Assembly: GCF_026711005.1 (NCBI RefSeq)
Contig: NZ_JAPPVJ010000004.1
Location: 62,001-126,000, forward strand
Reading direction: 5' to 3'
Length of the DNA: 64,000 nucleotides
From: Sphingobacterium sp. UT-1RO-CII-1
GTDB taxonomy: Bacteria; Bacteroidota; Bacteroidia; Sphingobacteriales; Sphingobacteriaceae
This document shows positions 9,801 to 18,652 of the stretch, one piece after another (the stretch's first letter is position 1; each line of letters starts with the position of its first letter). A program made the translations under genes and the position numbers. The notes below the pieces were generated by a model. It worked only from the letters and a program-made list of their open reading frames with translations, was not told where the DNA came from and made no database searches.

Positions 9801-10307
9801 GGAAAAATAGATGTAAATGACCAAGATTGGGTGATCAAACATACCAGAGCTCCTATTAATTATGGTTTCTTTATGGGGGCTTCTTGGAAAACTTTTAGTT
9901 TAGATTTATATTTTCAAGGAAGAGCGGGGGGCGAGAGATTTTATGATCAACGTACTGAATGGGGAGATATAGAAGCTGCTGGTTATGCATACGTAAAAGA
10001 TTATTGGACAACTGATAATGTTGAAGCTGCTTTTCCTCGCGCGGGGTCAAATAATGGGGCTGATGTGCCTTCTACGTTTTGGATACAAAACACATCTTTC
10101 TTAAGATTGAAAAATCTAAATATTTCCTATACATTTCCAAAAACACTGTTATCAAAATCTGGTAATACTGAATTGAAAATGTTTTTTATGGGTACAAATC
10201 TATTTTTATTACAAGATAGGATTAAAGCGTATGATCCAGAAAATGAAAGTATTATGGCCTATCCCATGATGAAGTCCTATTCTTTAGGCGTGAACCTTAG
10301 TTTTTAA
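6894..10307 (+). CDS. SusC/RagA TonB-dependent transporter with STN domain
   Basis: An 1137-aa outer-membrane transporter. A 22-residue N-terminal extension precedes the signal peptide (about 23-43, ending VFAQ); an alternative start is the ATG at 6960. Then come an STN secretin/TonB N-terminal domain (about 45-118) for signalling to FecR, a carboxypeptidase-like regulatory beta-sandwich (about 138-208), and the SusC motif VVVVGYGTQKKGSLTGAI (218 onward). A plug domain (about 228-340, with PLYVIDGVIRD and SAIYGSRAANGVVLV) and a 22-strand-type barrel follow, ending in YSLGVNLSF. It should form the import channel with the SusD encoded 16 bases downstream. The STN domain and the upstream sigma/FecR pair indicate substrate-induced trans-envelope regulation. 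Confidence 0.95.
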   Translation: MYEILGQNLRPWSRGVIKILLVMKLTILLLLIMLLQVKAEVFAQKVTLSERKTSLSEVFEKIRKQTGYDFLVTQRSLERAKPVTINVNDTDIKLVLDEIFETQDLNFSIKSRSIVVTNKEQTADNISVTLTNSQADIEVSGRVVDEHGNAIVGATIKHKTSSKSTMTGQDGKFTLTVDDAKATLVVSFIGYDTQEVIVTSGVSMLIKMKEFSSDLDAVVVVGYGTQKKGSLTGAIAAVDAKTIEDVPASNLTAVLAGRLSGVNISQNSGKPGGSSSLSIRAEGTWNNTEPLYVIDGVIRDKFAFDALDPTEVENLSVLKDGASSAIYGSRAANGVVLVSTKKGKIGKPRINYSGSVGIADATKIPEMFNAYEQAIYANQRYINELVPLGDSRYYAEDELAYFKENPGYNWLEQAWKTPIIVRNSVNVSGGTEKVKYFLAGSHYNETGTFKNLEFDKYSFRSNVEAAINDYLTASLGFNLDSRDDNKPYWKWDNDAENMSNLYNGLLRRSLFEPYINGMPNGTFIAWHPLEVIEGKTGYNRKRYSNYEVNLGLTYKIPFVKGLEAKLTYNKYDRHEFIKQFNRPYPLFIFGTTGTNNHIPTDQLLDRKIRDDGDFLYEKYNRSGNYQFNAMLTYNNRFGKHDFSGLFVYEQAEGENDWFDGQRNYFISSTVDQLFAGSADPKNSSLNGSGSEFGRISYVGRLGYTYDNKYILETSFRYDGSVNFAPGHRWGFFPSASGAWRISEEGFFKEYFPSIDGMKLRGSIGLLGNDAVGGWQWMQRYKFANGAYFGALMDGVYADVMPNRVITWEKSLSYDYGLDFQTLNNRLSIGVGGFYRHTYDILGNRLASLPTTFGANMPAENYAKINTIGMEAELSFQDKIGEHIKYRIGGNFAYAKNKLIEKDEAENIRVYRSELGFNTDRQMGYVATDIIRSQADLDALPEGYTIFGMKPELGMLNYRDLRGVDSDTPDGKIDVNDQDWVIKHTRAPINYGFFMGASWKTFSLDLYFQGRAGGERFYDQRTEWGDIEAAGYAYVKDYWTTDNVEAAFPRAGSNNGADVPSTFWIQNTSFLRLKNLNISYTFPKTLLSKSGNTELKMFFMGTNLFLLQDRIKAYDPENESIMAYPMMKSYSLGVNLSF

Positions 10308-10323
10308 CTTTATAATAACCATT

Positions 10324-11997
10324 ATGCTAACTCGGTATATTTTAATTGGATTATCTGCTTTGTTTTTATTCGGTTGTATTGATGCATTGGATAAAACAGA
10401 CTTAAGTGCAGTTACAGAGCGTGACGTTTGGAATGATCCGTTGTATGCATCAGCATACCTTAATAAATTATATAATGACAACCTACCAGATTGGAATGCA
10501 AGTATTGCGGGAGACTCTGATGAGGCAGGAGGTGGTGATGCTATAATGTATGGCCAGCTTACTAGTACGTCTATAGATACTTGGAACTATACACAAATAC
10601 GGAATATTAATCTTTTTATAGAGAACGTAAGTACAGGTTTAATAGATAAAGCTACACAAGAAGAGCTTTCTGCACAAGCTTTAATATTACGTGCTTGGCG
10701 TTATTTTCAAATGGTGAGACAATACGGTGGTATACCTATGCTAATGTCAGTACAAGGATTGAATGATGATTTGTATGTGTCACGTAATAAAACTTCAGAA
10801 TCTATAGCGCTTATTGTTAAAGATTTGGACGATGCTTTAGTAGCATTGCCTTGGTCTTGGTCGGGGAATGATGAGGGACGTTTTACCAAAGCAACGGCTC
10901 TTGCATTAAAGGGGAGAGTTCTTCTATATTACGCTAGCCCTCAGTTTAATCCAAATAATGAGTTGAAAAGATGGGAAGAAGCTTTTGTGGCGAATGAGAC
11001 TGCTTTTCATGAAATAAGTGCAAATGGACATGCTTTGCATCCTAGTTACGAAAATATATGGTTTGACGAGATGAATAAAGAGGTGCTTTTTGTTAAAAGG
11101 TATCAAGAACCGTCAGTTACACATACTTGGGATGCAGCTACAAGGCCATTATCAGAAGCACAAAACTATTCAGGCGCAAATCAGCCTACTCTTGAGATGG
11201 TTAATTCTTACCCGATGATTGATGGGGAAACTATAGAAGAATCGGCAGATTATGACGCTCAGTTTTATTGGAAAAATAGAGATCCACGTTTTGCCGCTAC
11301 GATTGCACACAACGGTGTTTTGTGGGAATTGAGTGGAAAAAAGGGTAGAAAGCAATGGACATATGCGGGGCATTCTACACAAAATCCAACAACATCAGGG
11401 TTTTATTGTAGAAAAGCTATAAACTTGGATTATACTCCATATTTAACAGAAAGAAGCAGTACGGATTGGATTGAGTTACGATTTGCGGAAGTTATGTTGA
11501 ATTACGCAGAGGCAGCAGCAGAAGTGGGCAAGCTTGAAGTTGCTTATGAGATGTTGAAGAAAATACGTGAACGTGCAGGTATATTAGCTGGTAATGACGT
11601 TATGTATGGTTTAAAGATAGGAGTGGGGAAAACCGAAATGATAAAAATGATTATGTTGGAACGAAAAATTGAGTTTGCTTATGAAGGTAAGCGTTATTGG
11701 GATTTGCGAAGGAGAAAGCTTTTTACTACAGAGTTGAACGGTACGAAAAGGCATGCTCTGATGCCTCGGTTGTTAGTCTCGCAAGCGGAGTTTGATAAAG
11801 TGAAAGATGGCTTGGATATTAATACAGATTATTTTAAATATTTTGTAGATGAGAAAATTGCCTTAGATCAAAAGTTCGATATTAATTTTAGAGAGAACTA
11901 CTATTTTTATGCAATCCCTAATCAACATATAGAAAGTAATTCGAAACTAGAGCAAACACAAGGCTGGGACAACGGAACTTTTAACCCTTATGATTAA
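10324..11997 (+). CDS. SusD/RagB-like surface glycan-binding lipoprotein
   Basis: A 557-aa SusD family protein. The lipoprotein signal is short and ends FLFGC, so C18 is lipidated. Family landmarks are LRAWRYFQMVRQYGGIPMLM, the middle NRDPRFAATI stretch, ELRFAEVMLNYAEAAAE and ERKIEFAYEGKRYWDLRRRK. The tail (FYAIPNQHIESN...QTQGWDNGTFNP) is typical. It starts 16 bases after susC and its stop codon directly abuts the start of the downstream putative glycosidase, so the three are surely cotranscribed. It should cap the SusC channel and bind the polysaccharide fragment to be imported. Confidence 0.95.
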   Translation: MLTRYILIGLSALFLFGCIDALDKTDLSAVTERDVWNDPLYASAYLNKLYNDNLPDWNASIAGDSDEAGGGDAIMYGQLTSTSIDTWNYTQIRNINLFIENVSTGLIDKATQEELSAQALILRAWRYFQMVRQYGGIPMLMSVQGLNDDLYVSRNKTSESIALIVKDLDDALVALPWSWSGNDEGRFTKATALALKGRVLLYYASPQFNPNNELKRWEEAFVANETAFHEISANGHALHPSYENIWFDEMNKEVLFVKRYQEPSVTHTWDAATRPLSEAQNYSGANQPTLEMVNSYPMIDGETIEESADYDAQFYWKNRDPRFAATIAHNGVLWELSGKKGRKQWTYAGHSTQNPTTSGFYCRKAINLDYTPYLTERSSTDWIELRFAEVMLNYAEAAAEVGKLEVAYEMLKKIRERAGILAGNDVMYGLKIGVGKTEMIKMIMLERKIEFAYEGKRYWDLRRRKLFTTELNGTKRHALMPRLLVSQAEFDKVKDGLDINTDYFKYFVDEKIALDQKFDINFRENYYFYAIPNQHIESNSKLEQTQGWDNGTFNPYD

Positions 11998-14832
11998 ATG
12001 AAGAATTATTTAAAAAATATGCGTGGATTATATTTGATAGGTTATTTTTTGCTACTATTATGCTCTGACTTAGTAGCACAAGAAATAGTAAAACTTAATT
12101 CTTTAGATCTTTCTAAAGCTTGGCAAGAGTATGGAGTATTACAGAAGGATAAGTCTGTGGATGGTTTAGCAGCTAGTGTCAATGGAAGTATTTACACAGA
12201 GGTACTGGGGGTACATGCAAATAGCCTATTAAAGCTTCAGTTGCATAAAGATGCAATACGTTTTCAAACTAAAATTGCCATAGCAGATTCAAAAGTAGAT
12301 CTAGGTGACAAATCTGTGACTACGATTCCTCTTGTCGATGGGACAAAACTGTATTTTCAGCAAACAGAAGGAAATAAACAGTTTATTGGCTTAACGAAAT
12401 CGGGGGATCAGAAGTTAGAAAGGGGGTCAGTACATTTTGTAGTGAAAGCCGATGGAAAAGCAATTTACACTAGTTCTATTATTCGAGGTGGTGAAGAGCC
12501 TAAAGATATAGATATAGATGTAAGGGGAGTTCAAATGATAGAGTTACTGGTAGAACCTACGAGTGATGGTGCTAGTGGCGATCATGCATTGTGGATAGAC
12601 CCCCGATTTATATATAATAAACAAAAGCCCGAAATTGTCGATGTGGGAGCACTGGGTGACGGTCCAAAAATGAGCGATTCTGTGGCACGAAGGCTTGTTA
12701 ATAAAATAAGTCAGTTGCCCGAAATGACAGGTTTTCGTTCCACTCCAACAGCTTACGATTGGCTTCTAACACCCAAAAAATCACATGCAGTAATTTATTC
12801 TGATCAGGGAGGTAAAAGTATTACGATAGCGAATGGTATGGTGTCGCGTACTTTTCGTATTTTTCCTAATCTAGCTACAGTTGGGTTGAATAACAGGATG
12901 TTAGGAGAGAGCTTGTTACGTGCTGTGAGTAGCGAGGGTATGGTTCAGCTAGATGGCAAGAAGTTAAGCATTGGAGGGTTGGCTGGTCAGGAAGAAAGGG
13001 GGTATCTGAAAGAGGAATGGATTGATCAAATGACTACTATCCCTGAGTCTTTTTTGGTGGAAGATTTTTATATTCAAGAATTGGAAGAGCCGATTAAATG
13101 GGCAAGAAATCGTTGGGCATTAAATAAAGAGATTGCAACTGGTAAAGAATTGGTTTTTATATTACGTGGGGATAAGGAATATAAAGATGTACAAATAAAA
13201 CTTTATTATAGTATTTATGATCATATTCCTGTTATTAGGAAGCGAATGGAGCTTTTTAACGGATCGAATGTGGCGGTCAATGTAGATCATTTTAAATTAG
13301 AGTATTTAGCCTTTTCTGAACCTGAATCATTAGGTGGAGGAGATCCTTCTACCTATAGGTTGCCCAACATTCATATTGAAAGCGATTATGCTGCGGGGGG
13401 GGAGTTCACGGAGAAAGAAACTGATATTACAGAGAATTGGGTAGAAGACCGCGCGTATACTTCTCAACGTAATTATTTGCTACAAACACCAGCCATTCTC
13501 GATGTTTCGCCTCGAATTGGTCCTGATCAAACGATAGGTCCAAATAATATGTTTCGTTCGTTTAGTGTATATGAAATGCCATTCGATAGTGACGATAGAG
13601 AGCGAAAGGGGATGTTTAAGAGACGTATGTATCGATCAATTGCTCCTTGGACATCTGAAAATCCAATATTTATGCATCTCACTTCCACTGATCCTGACGT
13701 GGTACATCGCGCAATTGACCAGTGTGATTCTACAGGGTATGAGATGGTGATTTTGAGCTTTGGGTCGGGGTTAAATGCCGAAGATACAACAGCCGCAAAT
13801 ATTGCGAAATACAAAGGCTTTGTCGATTATGCTAAAAGTAAGAATATTGAGATGGGGTGTTATTCTTTGTTAGCAAGCCGTTGGATTAGCGATGATGTTG
13901 ATATTATTAACCCTGAAACAGGAAAACGTGGAGGGATGAGATTCGGAAGCTCACCTTGCTTAGCAAGTGAATGGGGTTATGACTATTTTGCTAAAATAAA
14001 ATATTTCTTTGAAGAAACTGGTATGATGCTTTTTGAGCATGATGGGTCATATCCCGGTGATGTTTGTGCATCGACAGAGCATGCTCATCATAAAGGGTTA
14101 GAAGACTCCCAGTGGAATCAATTTAATAAGGTCACAGAATTATATCACTGGATGTCTGAGCAAGGGATCTATATGAATGTGCCTGACTTTTATTTTCTCA
14201 ATGGTTCAAATAAAGTAGGTATCGGATATCGTGAAGTTAATTGGTCTTTACCCCGGGATCGTCAAGTTATACATGCGCGTCAGTTAAACTATGATTCTAC
14301 TTGGGATCGGATTCCATCATCGGTTTGGAGTTTTGTTCCATTGGTAGAGTATCAGGGAGGAGGAGCTGCTGCTACTTTGGAACCGTTAAGCGATCATTTG
14401 TATGAGTATGAAATGCATATGATTCAAAATTATGGTGCTGGCGTACAGGCTTGTTATAGAGGACCTCGTTTGTACGACACCCCTGAAACAAAAGAACTCG
14501 TAGTAGATGTTATCAGTTGGTATAAAAAATATCGTAATATTTTGAATAGTGATATAATACATTTGAGGAAGCCCGATGCACGTGATTGGGATGGGATGAT
14601 GCATGTAAGCACCACTGAAAAAGAACGTGGTTTTGCCTTATTCTATAATCCACTTGATGAGGATATTGTAAGAAAAATAAAATTGCCATTATATTATACT
14701 GGTTTGACAGATATTGCACAAATACGAGAAAAAGAAGGCAAACCTGTGTCTTATAAATTAGAGCGAGATTTTACAGTTACTTTAGAAGTTGCTATTCCAG
14801 CCAAGGGATACACTTGGTACGTTGTGGAATAA
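11998..14832 (+). CDS. Secreted putative glycoside hydrolase with N-terminal NPCBM domain (clan GH-D/GH36-like)
   Basis: A 944-aa exported protein with a signal peptide (1-27, ending DLVAQ). Residues about 45-205 form an NPCBM/NEW2 carbohydrate-binding module: GVHANSLLKLQL, then DGKAIYTSSIIRGGEEP and the closing GDHALWIDPRF. A beta-sandwich region (about 220-480) precedes a likely TIM barrel (about 530-870) with VILSFGSGLNAED, FGSSPCLASEWGYDYF, MMLFEHDGSYPGD (D682), HHKGLEDSQWNQF and GYREVNWSLPRDRQ. This layout resembles alpha-galactosidase-type enzymes of clan GH-D; D682 in FEHDG is my candidate nucleophile. That family assignment is inference; the NPCBM call is firm. The gene starts immediately after the susD stop, with no gap, so it is the enzyme of this locus and is followed by a terminator. 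Confidence 0.72.
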   Translation: MKNYLKNMRGLYLIGYFLLLLCSDLVAQEIVKLNSLDLSKAWQEYGVLQKDKSVDGLAASVNGSIYTEVLGVHANSLLKLQLHKDAIRFQTKIAIADSKVDLGDKSVTTIPLVDGTKLYFQQTEGNKQFIGLTKSGDQKLERGSVHFVVKADGKAIYTSSIIRGGEEPKDIDIDVRGVQMIELLVEPTSDGASGDHALWIDPRFIYNKQKPEIVDVGALGDGPKMSDSVARRLVNKISQLPEMTGFRSTPTAYDWLLTPKKSHAVIYSDQGGKSITIANGMVSRTFRIFPNLATVGLNNRMLGESLLRAVSSEGMVQLDGKKLSIGGLAGQEERGYLKEEWIDQMTTIPESFLVEDFYIQELEEPIKWARNRWALNKEIATGKELVFILRGDKEYKDVQIKLYYSIYDHIPVIRKRMELFNGSNVAVNVDHFKLEYLAFSEPESLGGGDPSTYRLPNIHIESDYAAGGEFTEKETDITENWVEDRAYTSQRNYLLQTPAILDVSPRIGPDQTIGPNNMFRSFSVYEMPFDSDDRERKGMFKRRMYRSIAPWTSENPIFMHLTSTDPDVVHRAIDQCDSTGYEMVILSFGSGLNAEDTTAANIAKYKGFVDYAKSKNIEMGCYSLLASRWISDDVDIINPETGKRGGMRFGSSPCLASEWGYDYFAKIKYFFEETGMMLFEHDGSYPGDVCASTEHAHHKGLEDSQWNQFNKVTELYHWMSEQGIYMNVPDFYFLNGSNKVGIGYREVNWSLPRDRQVIHARQLNYDSTWDRIPSSVWSFVPLVEYQGGGAAATLEPLSDHLYEYEMHMIQNYGAGVQACYRGPRLYDTPETKELVVDVISWYKKYRNILNSDIIHLRKPDARDWDGMMHVSTTEKERGFALFYNPLDEDIVRKIKLPLYYTGLTDIAQIREKEGKPVSYKLERDFTVTLEVAIPAKGYTWYVVE

Positions 14833-14855
14833 GGATTGTTTAATTAAAAATTAAT

Positions 14856-14899
14856 AGCCCAATATCCTTCATCAAGTGGGAGGATATTGGGGCTGTTTT
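14856..14899 (+). terminator. Rho-independent terminator after the NPCBM glycosidase
   Basis: AGCCCAATATCCT (14856-14868) pairs with AGGATATTGGGGCT (14881-14894) with one bulged G, and TTTT follows. It closes the locus that begins with the sigma gene at 4896. Confidence 0.85.
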
Positions 14900-15347
14900 A
14901 GTCGTGTCTTTATAATGTTTGTGGGTCGAAAAAAGATGTTTAGTTGTTGTTTATTATCCTTTTGCATTTACATAAATGTTAAATTTGATGATACATTCTG
15001 TTTTAAAATATTTGATATTGAATACTAAGTTTATAGACAATAACTTATGAAAACTGTATTACTGAAGTGGCTTTTCTTAATAAGTGTGTTAAAATGTAAC
15101 TAACTCTAATCGTCTACACAGGTTCTGGTGAATAATGTTTTGATAGTTCAGTTTAGCAGTTTTTATTCCGTTAATTAAAAGCGCTTATATAATAAATCTG
15201 GTGATATATTGAACTATTCTTTAGCAGAAGTAATAAAAAATATTAGATTTGTTATCATAAAATTTTCATTTATAAGTTTGTACTCTATTTATATCAAACT
15301 CTTGTATTTCCGAAATAAAATGTTCCTCTTGATCAGTTAAAATTGAT
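14900..15347. other. AT-rich intergenic region, no gene seen
   Basis: About 450 bases of AT-rich sequence follow the terminator. I see no ORF, RNA gene or strong repeat in it. It should hold the promoter of the small membrane protein gene at 15348. Confidence 0.4.
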
Positions 15348-15812
15348 ATGCAAACAAAAAAATCGAAAATATTCAAAAGTGCACTATTGATTGTACTCGG
15401 AGTAATTATAGCTTTTTTTATCTCAGAATTTTTTAGAAGAAAGATAGGTGGGTTTGCTGGTTCATATCCCTTTGCTAAATCTTGGGATTTTGCGTATTCT
15501 TTAGATTCTTTACAGTTGTCTTTAGAAGATCTGAGAAACGAAAGCCCTAAACTTTTTTGCTCAATAGATACTTTGTCCTTTGAAAAAGACCATACAGGAT
15601 ATTGGTATAAGATACAATTTTGTTATGAAAACAAGGCTGTAAACGCTCTGGTTACAGATCGAGGGCAACAATCAGCGTTGATACTTGTCAGTATTATCAA
15701 TAATGATGATTTTAAGATTAAACTTATAAACCGAGACTTTGGCTTTTTAGCAAATAGGAGAGAGATTAAAGCCTTTGAAAAGCACGTACTTCAAGCTCTC
15801 AAGAAGAATTAA
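15348..15812 (+). CDS. Small single-pass membrane protein, unknown
   Basis: A 154-aa protein with a lysine-rich start and one hydrophobic helix (about 11-27, SALLIVLGVIIAFFISEFF) that would act as an uncleaved anchor, leaving about 125 residues outside the cytoplasm. The soluble part is mixed alpha/beta with no motif I recognise (for example DHTGYWYKIQFCYENKAVNAL). It stands alone on its strand and faces the convergent gene at 15872. No function can be assigned. Confidence 0.6.
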   Translation: MQTKKSKIFKSALLIVLGVIIAFFISEFFRRKIGGFAGSYPFAKSWDFAYSLDSLQLSLEDLRNESPKLFCSIDTLSFEKDHTGYWYKIQFCYENKAVNALVTDRGQQSALILVSIINNDDFKIKLINRDFGFLANRREIKAFEKHVLQALKKN

Positions 15813-15871
15813 TTAAATCATTAAATGTGAGATACCGAGGGTAATTCAGAGATGATCTTTCGATAGTCAAG

Positions 15872-16348
15872 CTACTCTATTGGTTCAATTTCAAGTACAT
15901 TATTATCAGAGTTGAGAAATTTATCATTCGGGCTATTCACAACTAGCATGGGTTTAAGGTTACTTTTTTCAATCACATTAAAACCATCTCCGCCTACGAT
16001 GCGATTAAACATTATTCTATCTTGCGGAAATTCTACCATCGCTACAACTGAATAGTCATTTATCCATACTACTGCCCAATTACCATAATTTGATTTGAAA
16101 GTTTGCCAATCGGTGGCGTTAGTTATTGAAACTTCTTCTTTCAGTAGTGACCAGTTGACTTCGTGACTTAAGATAACTACCTTGTCAAAAGATATTGTCG
16201 AAAGGCTTAAATCTAACGTATCGCCCACATTAAGTCGATTGATTTGCTCGCTGACTTGCTTTATTTCCTCAATAACACTAACCTTTTTTTGCTTACAACT
16301 TATAGTAGAAGACAGCATAATAATCGCAAAATAAAAAAGTGTTCTCAT
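15872..16348 (-). CDS. Small putative lipoprotein, unknown
   Basis: A 158-aa protein with a signal peptide ending in SSTISC, giving C18 as a likely lipidation site, followed by KQKK. The mature part contains strands such as NWAVVWINDYSVVAMVEFP, and no family is recognised. It is read in the same direction as the 166-aa gene at 16482, 133 bases upstream. Both start with a very similar MRT(L/F)-type signal peptide, so the two may be related in use. Start is the first ATG. Confidence 0.6.
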   Translation of the reverse strand: MRTLFYFAIIMLSSTISCKQKKVSVIEEIKQVSEQINRLNVGDTLDLSLSTISFDKVVILSHEVNWSLLKEEVSITNATDWQTFKSNYGNWAVVWINDYSVVAMVEFPQDRIMFNRIVGGDGFNVIEKSNLKPMLVVNSPNDKFLNSDNNVLEIEPIE

Positions 16349-16481
16349 ATATTATTTATCAGCGTTTTTAAAGGTAGAATAAAATCACAGTAGCAATTTT
16401 AGTAAATATTGTCTGTTAACAGTTAAAGGTGGTGTTTAATAAATTATTAATGAGATGTTAAGTGTATAGTCAACTGTTTTG

Positions 16482-16982
16482 TTAAACTTCTGATGTCTTT
16501 TTGTTTTGCACTAATTTTTCTCCCCGAAGGATAAAATTATTACGGTCTTTGATATTCTTTTCAGTCTTTGTAAGCAGTTTTATTATCCCTATTTCGATAT
16601 CATCAAGGTTGTCGACAATTACGGATAAAAGCGTGTTTTCGTCCACAAAATAGTTGTCGTGTTCGGCTTTTATAATTTTAGTTTTGAGATAGATTTGCCC
16701 AGTGTAGGTTTTTATTCCAATCAGGGTATCTTGCTTTACAACATGTATCTCCTCTATAAGAGCAGGGGCTAGGGGATATTGAGTGCCGACAAACTTTCCG
16801 TTAAGGAAAAAAGCTGCTTGTAGTGGTGGCACAGTGTTTTTCGTGTTTATAACACGAAATGCAGTATCCTTTAGTTTAGGTATGGTAACAGTATTCGACG
16901 ACTCATACTTTTGACTTATTGTCGTTTGTGCAAATGATGATGCTACGGTAAATGTGATTAAAAAGATAATAAATGTTCTCAT
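16482..16982 (-). CDS. Small exported protein, unknown
   Basis: A 166-aa protein with a clear cleavable signal peptide (1-18, ending ASSFAQ). The mature part has strands around AAFFLNGKFVGTQYPLAPALIEEIHVVKQ and ends in a lysine-rich segment. The phrase FFLNGK...IEEIHV recalls short periplasmic 'plug-like' fragments, but this is too weak for a family call. It lies upstream of the 158-aa lipoprotein gene on the same strand. Confidence 0.6.
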   Translation of the reverse strand: MRTFIIFLITFTVASSFAQTTISQKYESSNTVTIPKLKDTAFRVINTKNTVPPLQAAFFLNGKFVGTQYPLAPALIEEIHVVKQDTLIGIKTYTGQIYLKTKIIKAEHDNYFVDENTLLSVIVDNLDDIEIGIIKLLTKTEKNIKDRNNFILRGEKLVQNKKTSEV

Positions 16983-17199
16983 ATATGCGCTTCTTATTTG
17001 TTTAGTTCCTACGCTCGCATCTCATCGCTCTCTCTTTGCTATAGCTAATATACGTTTTTCTTAAATGTCAATTTTTACCTACTGAATTTTCTTACATTTT
17101 TTTCTCACATTATTAATCAAACTCAGGTTATACATATATTTGTTATCTATGTATAGAAAATAATATTTAAGTTAATATTCTTGGTCAAATAGCGCAATT

Positions 17200-18507
17200 A
17201 TGATTCGAACAATTTACCGTTACTTCAACCTTCACGATGGCGAAGATGAAAAACAGAGGGTATTGGAAAATGTGGTGTGTAATATTTCTTTTCGTGGGGC
17301 GAATTTATGGATTTTAGCGTGCGCCATTGTTATTGCATCGGTGGGTTTAAATGTTAATTCGACAGCTGTTATAATTGGTGCAATGCTTATTTCTCCATTG
17401 ATGGGACCTATCGTAGGTGCAGGGTTTGCTTTGGGGACGTATGATTTTGAGCTACTTAAAAAGTCAGGAAAGAATCTTCTGGTAGCAACCTTAGTAAGTC
17501 TTTTTGTTTCATTTTTATATTTCTTGTTGAGCCCATTTAAAGACGCAGATTCGGAGCTGCTTGCAAGAACTTCGCCCAATATTTACGATGTTCTTATTGC
17601 TTTTTTCGGTGGTTTGGTAGGAGTTATAGCAATTACTAGGGTAGAAAAAGGCAATCCTATACCGGGCGTAGCTATTGCTACCGCTTTGATGCCCCCATTA
17701 TGTACAGCAGGGTATGGGCTGGCTATTGGTAATTTTAGTTATTTCGGTGGTGCCTTATATTTATATACGATTAATTGTTTCTTTATTTGTATCTCTACTT
17801 TTTTTATAGTCAAGTTTTTAAAGTACCCTAAGGTAAAGTTTGTCAATGCAAAGCGCGAAAAATATATTACCAGGACTATCACGTGGTTAATTGTCATTAT
17901 GCTTGTTCCGAGTTTCTACTTAGCTTATGTATTATTACAAGAAAAGAAATTTACACAGCAGGTTGATTTGTTTGTTCAAAATGAATTTTCGCGTAAAGGT
18001 TATACGCTGATTTATCAGAAAACGCAATTTAATAGTCGGCCTAAAAAACTGGAGTTTGCTTTTTTAGATAAGCGGTTTTCACAAACGGAATTGCGAGATT
18101 TAAAAAACTCTCTAAGCGATTATGAAATGAATGGAGTAGACTTATTGATTAGACAGGATAGTACAGATTTGAAAGAGGATATTCTTGCAGAGATTAGTCG
18201 GCAGTCACAAAATATATCTGAAAAGGATATTACTATTCAAAATCTACGAAATGAACTTTCTGGATATAAGTTTGGAGATAAAGGTTTGATAGAAGAGATT
18301 AATATTTTATTCCCCAACTTACAGCCATTTTCGCTAGGCAAACAGTTAACCTATATTAATCCAGATAGTTCCTTCAACGAGGTTGTTTTACTCTATAACG
18401 GTCAGAAAGATGTAGATGAGATGGGAATACAAAAGCTGAAAGATTGGCTGAAGATTAAACTACCGAAAGAAAGAGTGAATGTCGTTAAGGCAAGTTTTAT
18501 AGAGTAG
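17200..18507 (+). CDS. DUF389 family integral membrane protein
   Basis: A 435-aa protein of the DUF389 family (TIGR00341-type). Residues about 30-240 contain six or so membrane helices, with the family's core stretches STAVIIGAMLISPLMGPIVG and GVAIATALMPPLCTAGYGLA, both rich in glycine and proline between helices. The C-terminal 200 residues are soluble, with coiled-coil-prone sequence around 320-345, and end in a small alpha/beta domain. The biochemical function of DUF389 is not established. A TATATTTG at 17135-17142 resembles the -7 promoter element of this phylum. The gene stands alone. Confidence 0.9.
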   Translation: MIRTIYRYFNLHDGEDEKQRVLENVVCNISFRGANLWILACAIVIASVGLNVNSTAVIIGAMLISPLMGPIVGAGFALGTYDFELLKKSGKNLLVATLVSLFVSFLYFLLSPFKDADSELLARTSPNIYDVLIAFFGGLVGVIAITRVEKGNPIPGVAIATALMPPLCTAGYGLAIGNFSYFGGALYLYTINCFFICISTFFIVKFLKYPKVKFVNAKREKYITRTITWLIVIMLVPSFYLAYVLLQEKKFTQQVDLFVQNEFSRKGYTLIYQKTQFNSRPKKLEFAFLDKRFSQTELRDLKNSLSDYEMNGVDLLIRQDSTDLKEDILAEISRQSQNISEKDITIQNLRNELSGYKFGDKGLIEEINILFPNLQPFSLGKQLTYINPDSSFNEVVLLYNGQKDVDEMGIQKLKDWLKIKLPKERVNVVKASFIE

Positions 18508-18652
18508 AGCAACATAGAGAATATTTATCAAATCAAGTTAATAATATTACTTGGGGCATAAATGTTTTGAACTTCTTGTTTGCTAATTTTTTTGGTATTT
18601 TATATTTAGTTTACTATCTTAGTGTCACTAATTATAAATAAATCAATTAATT

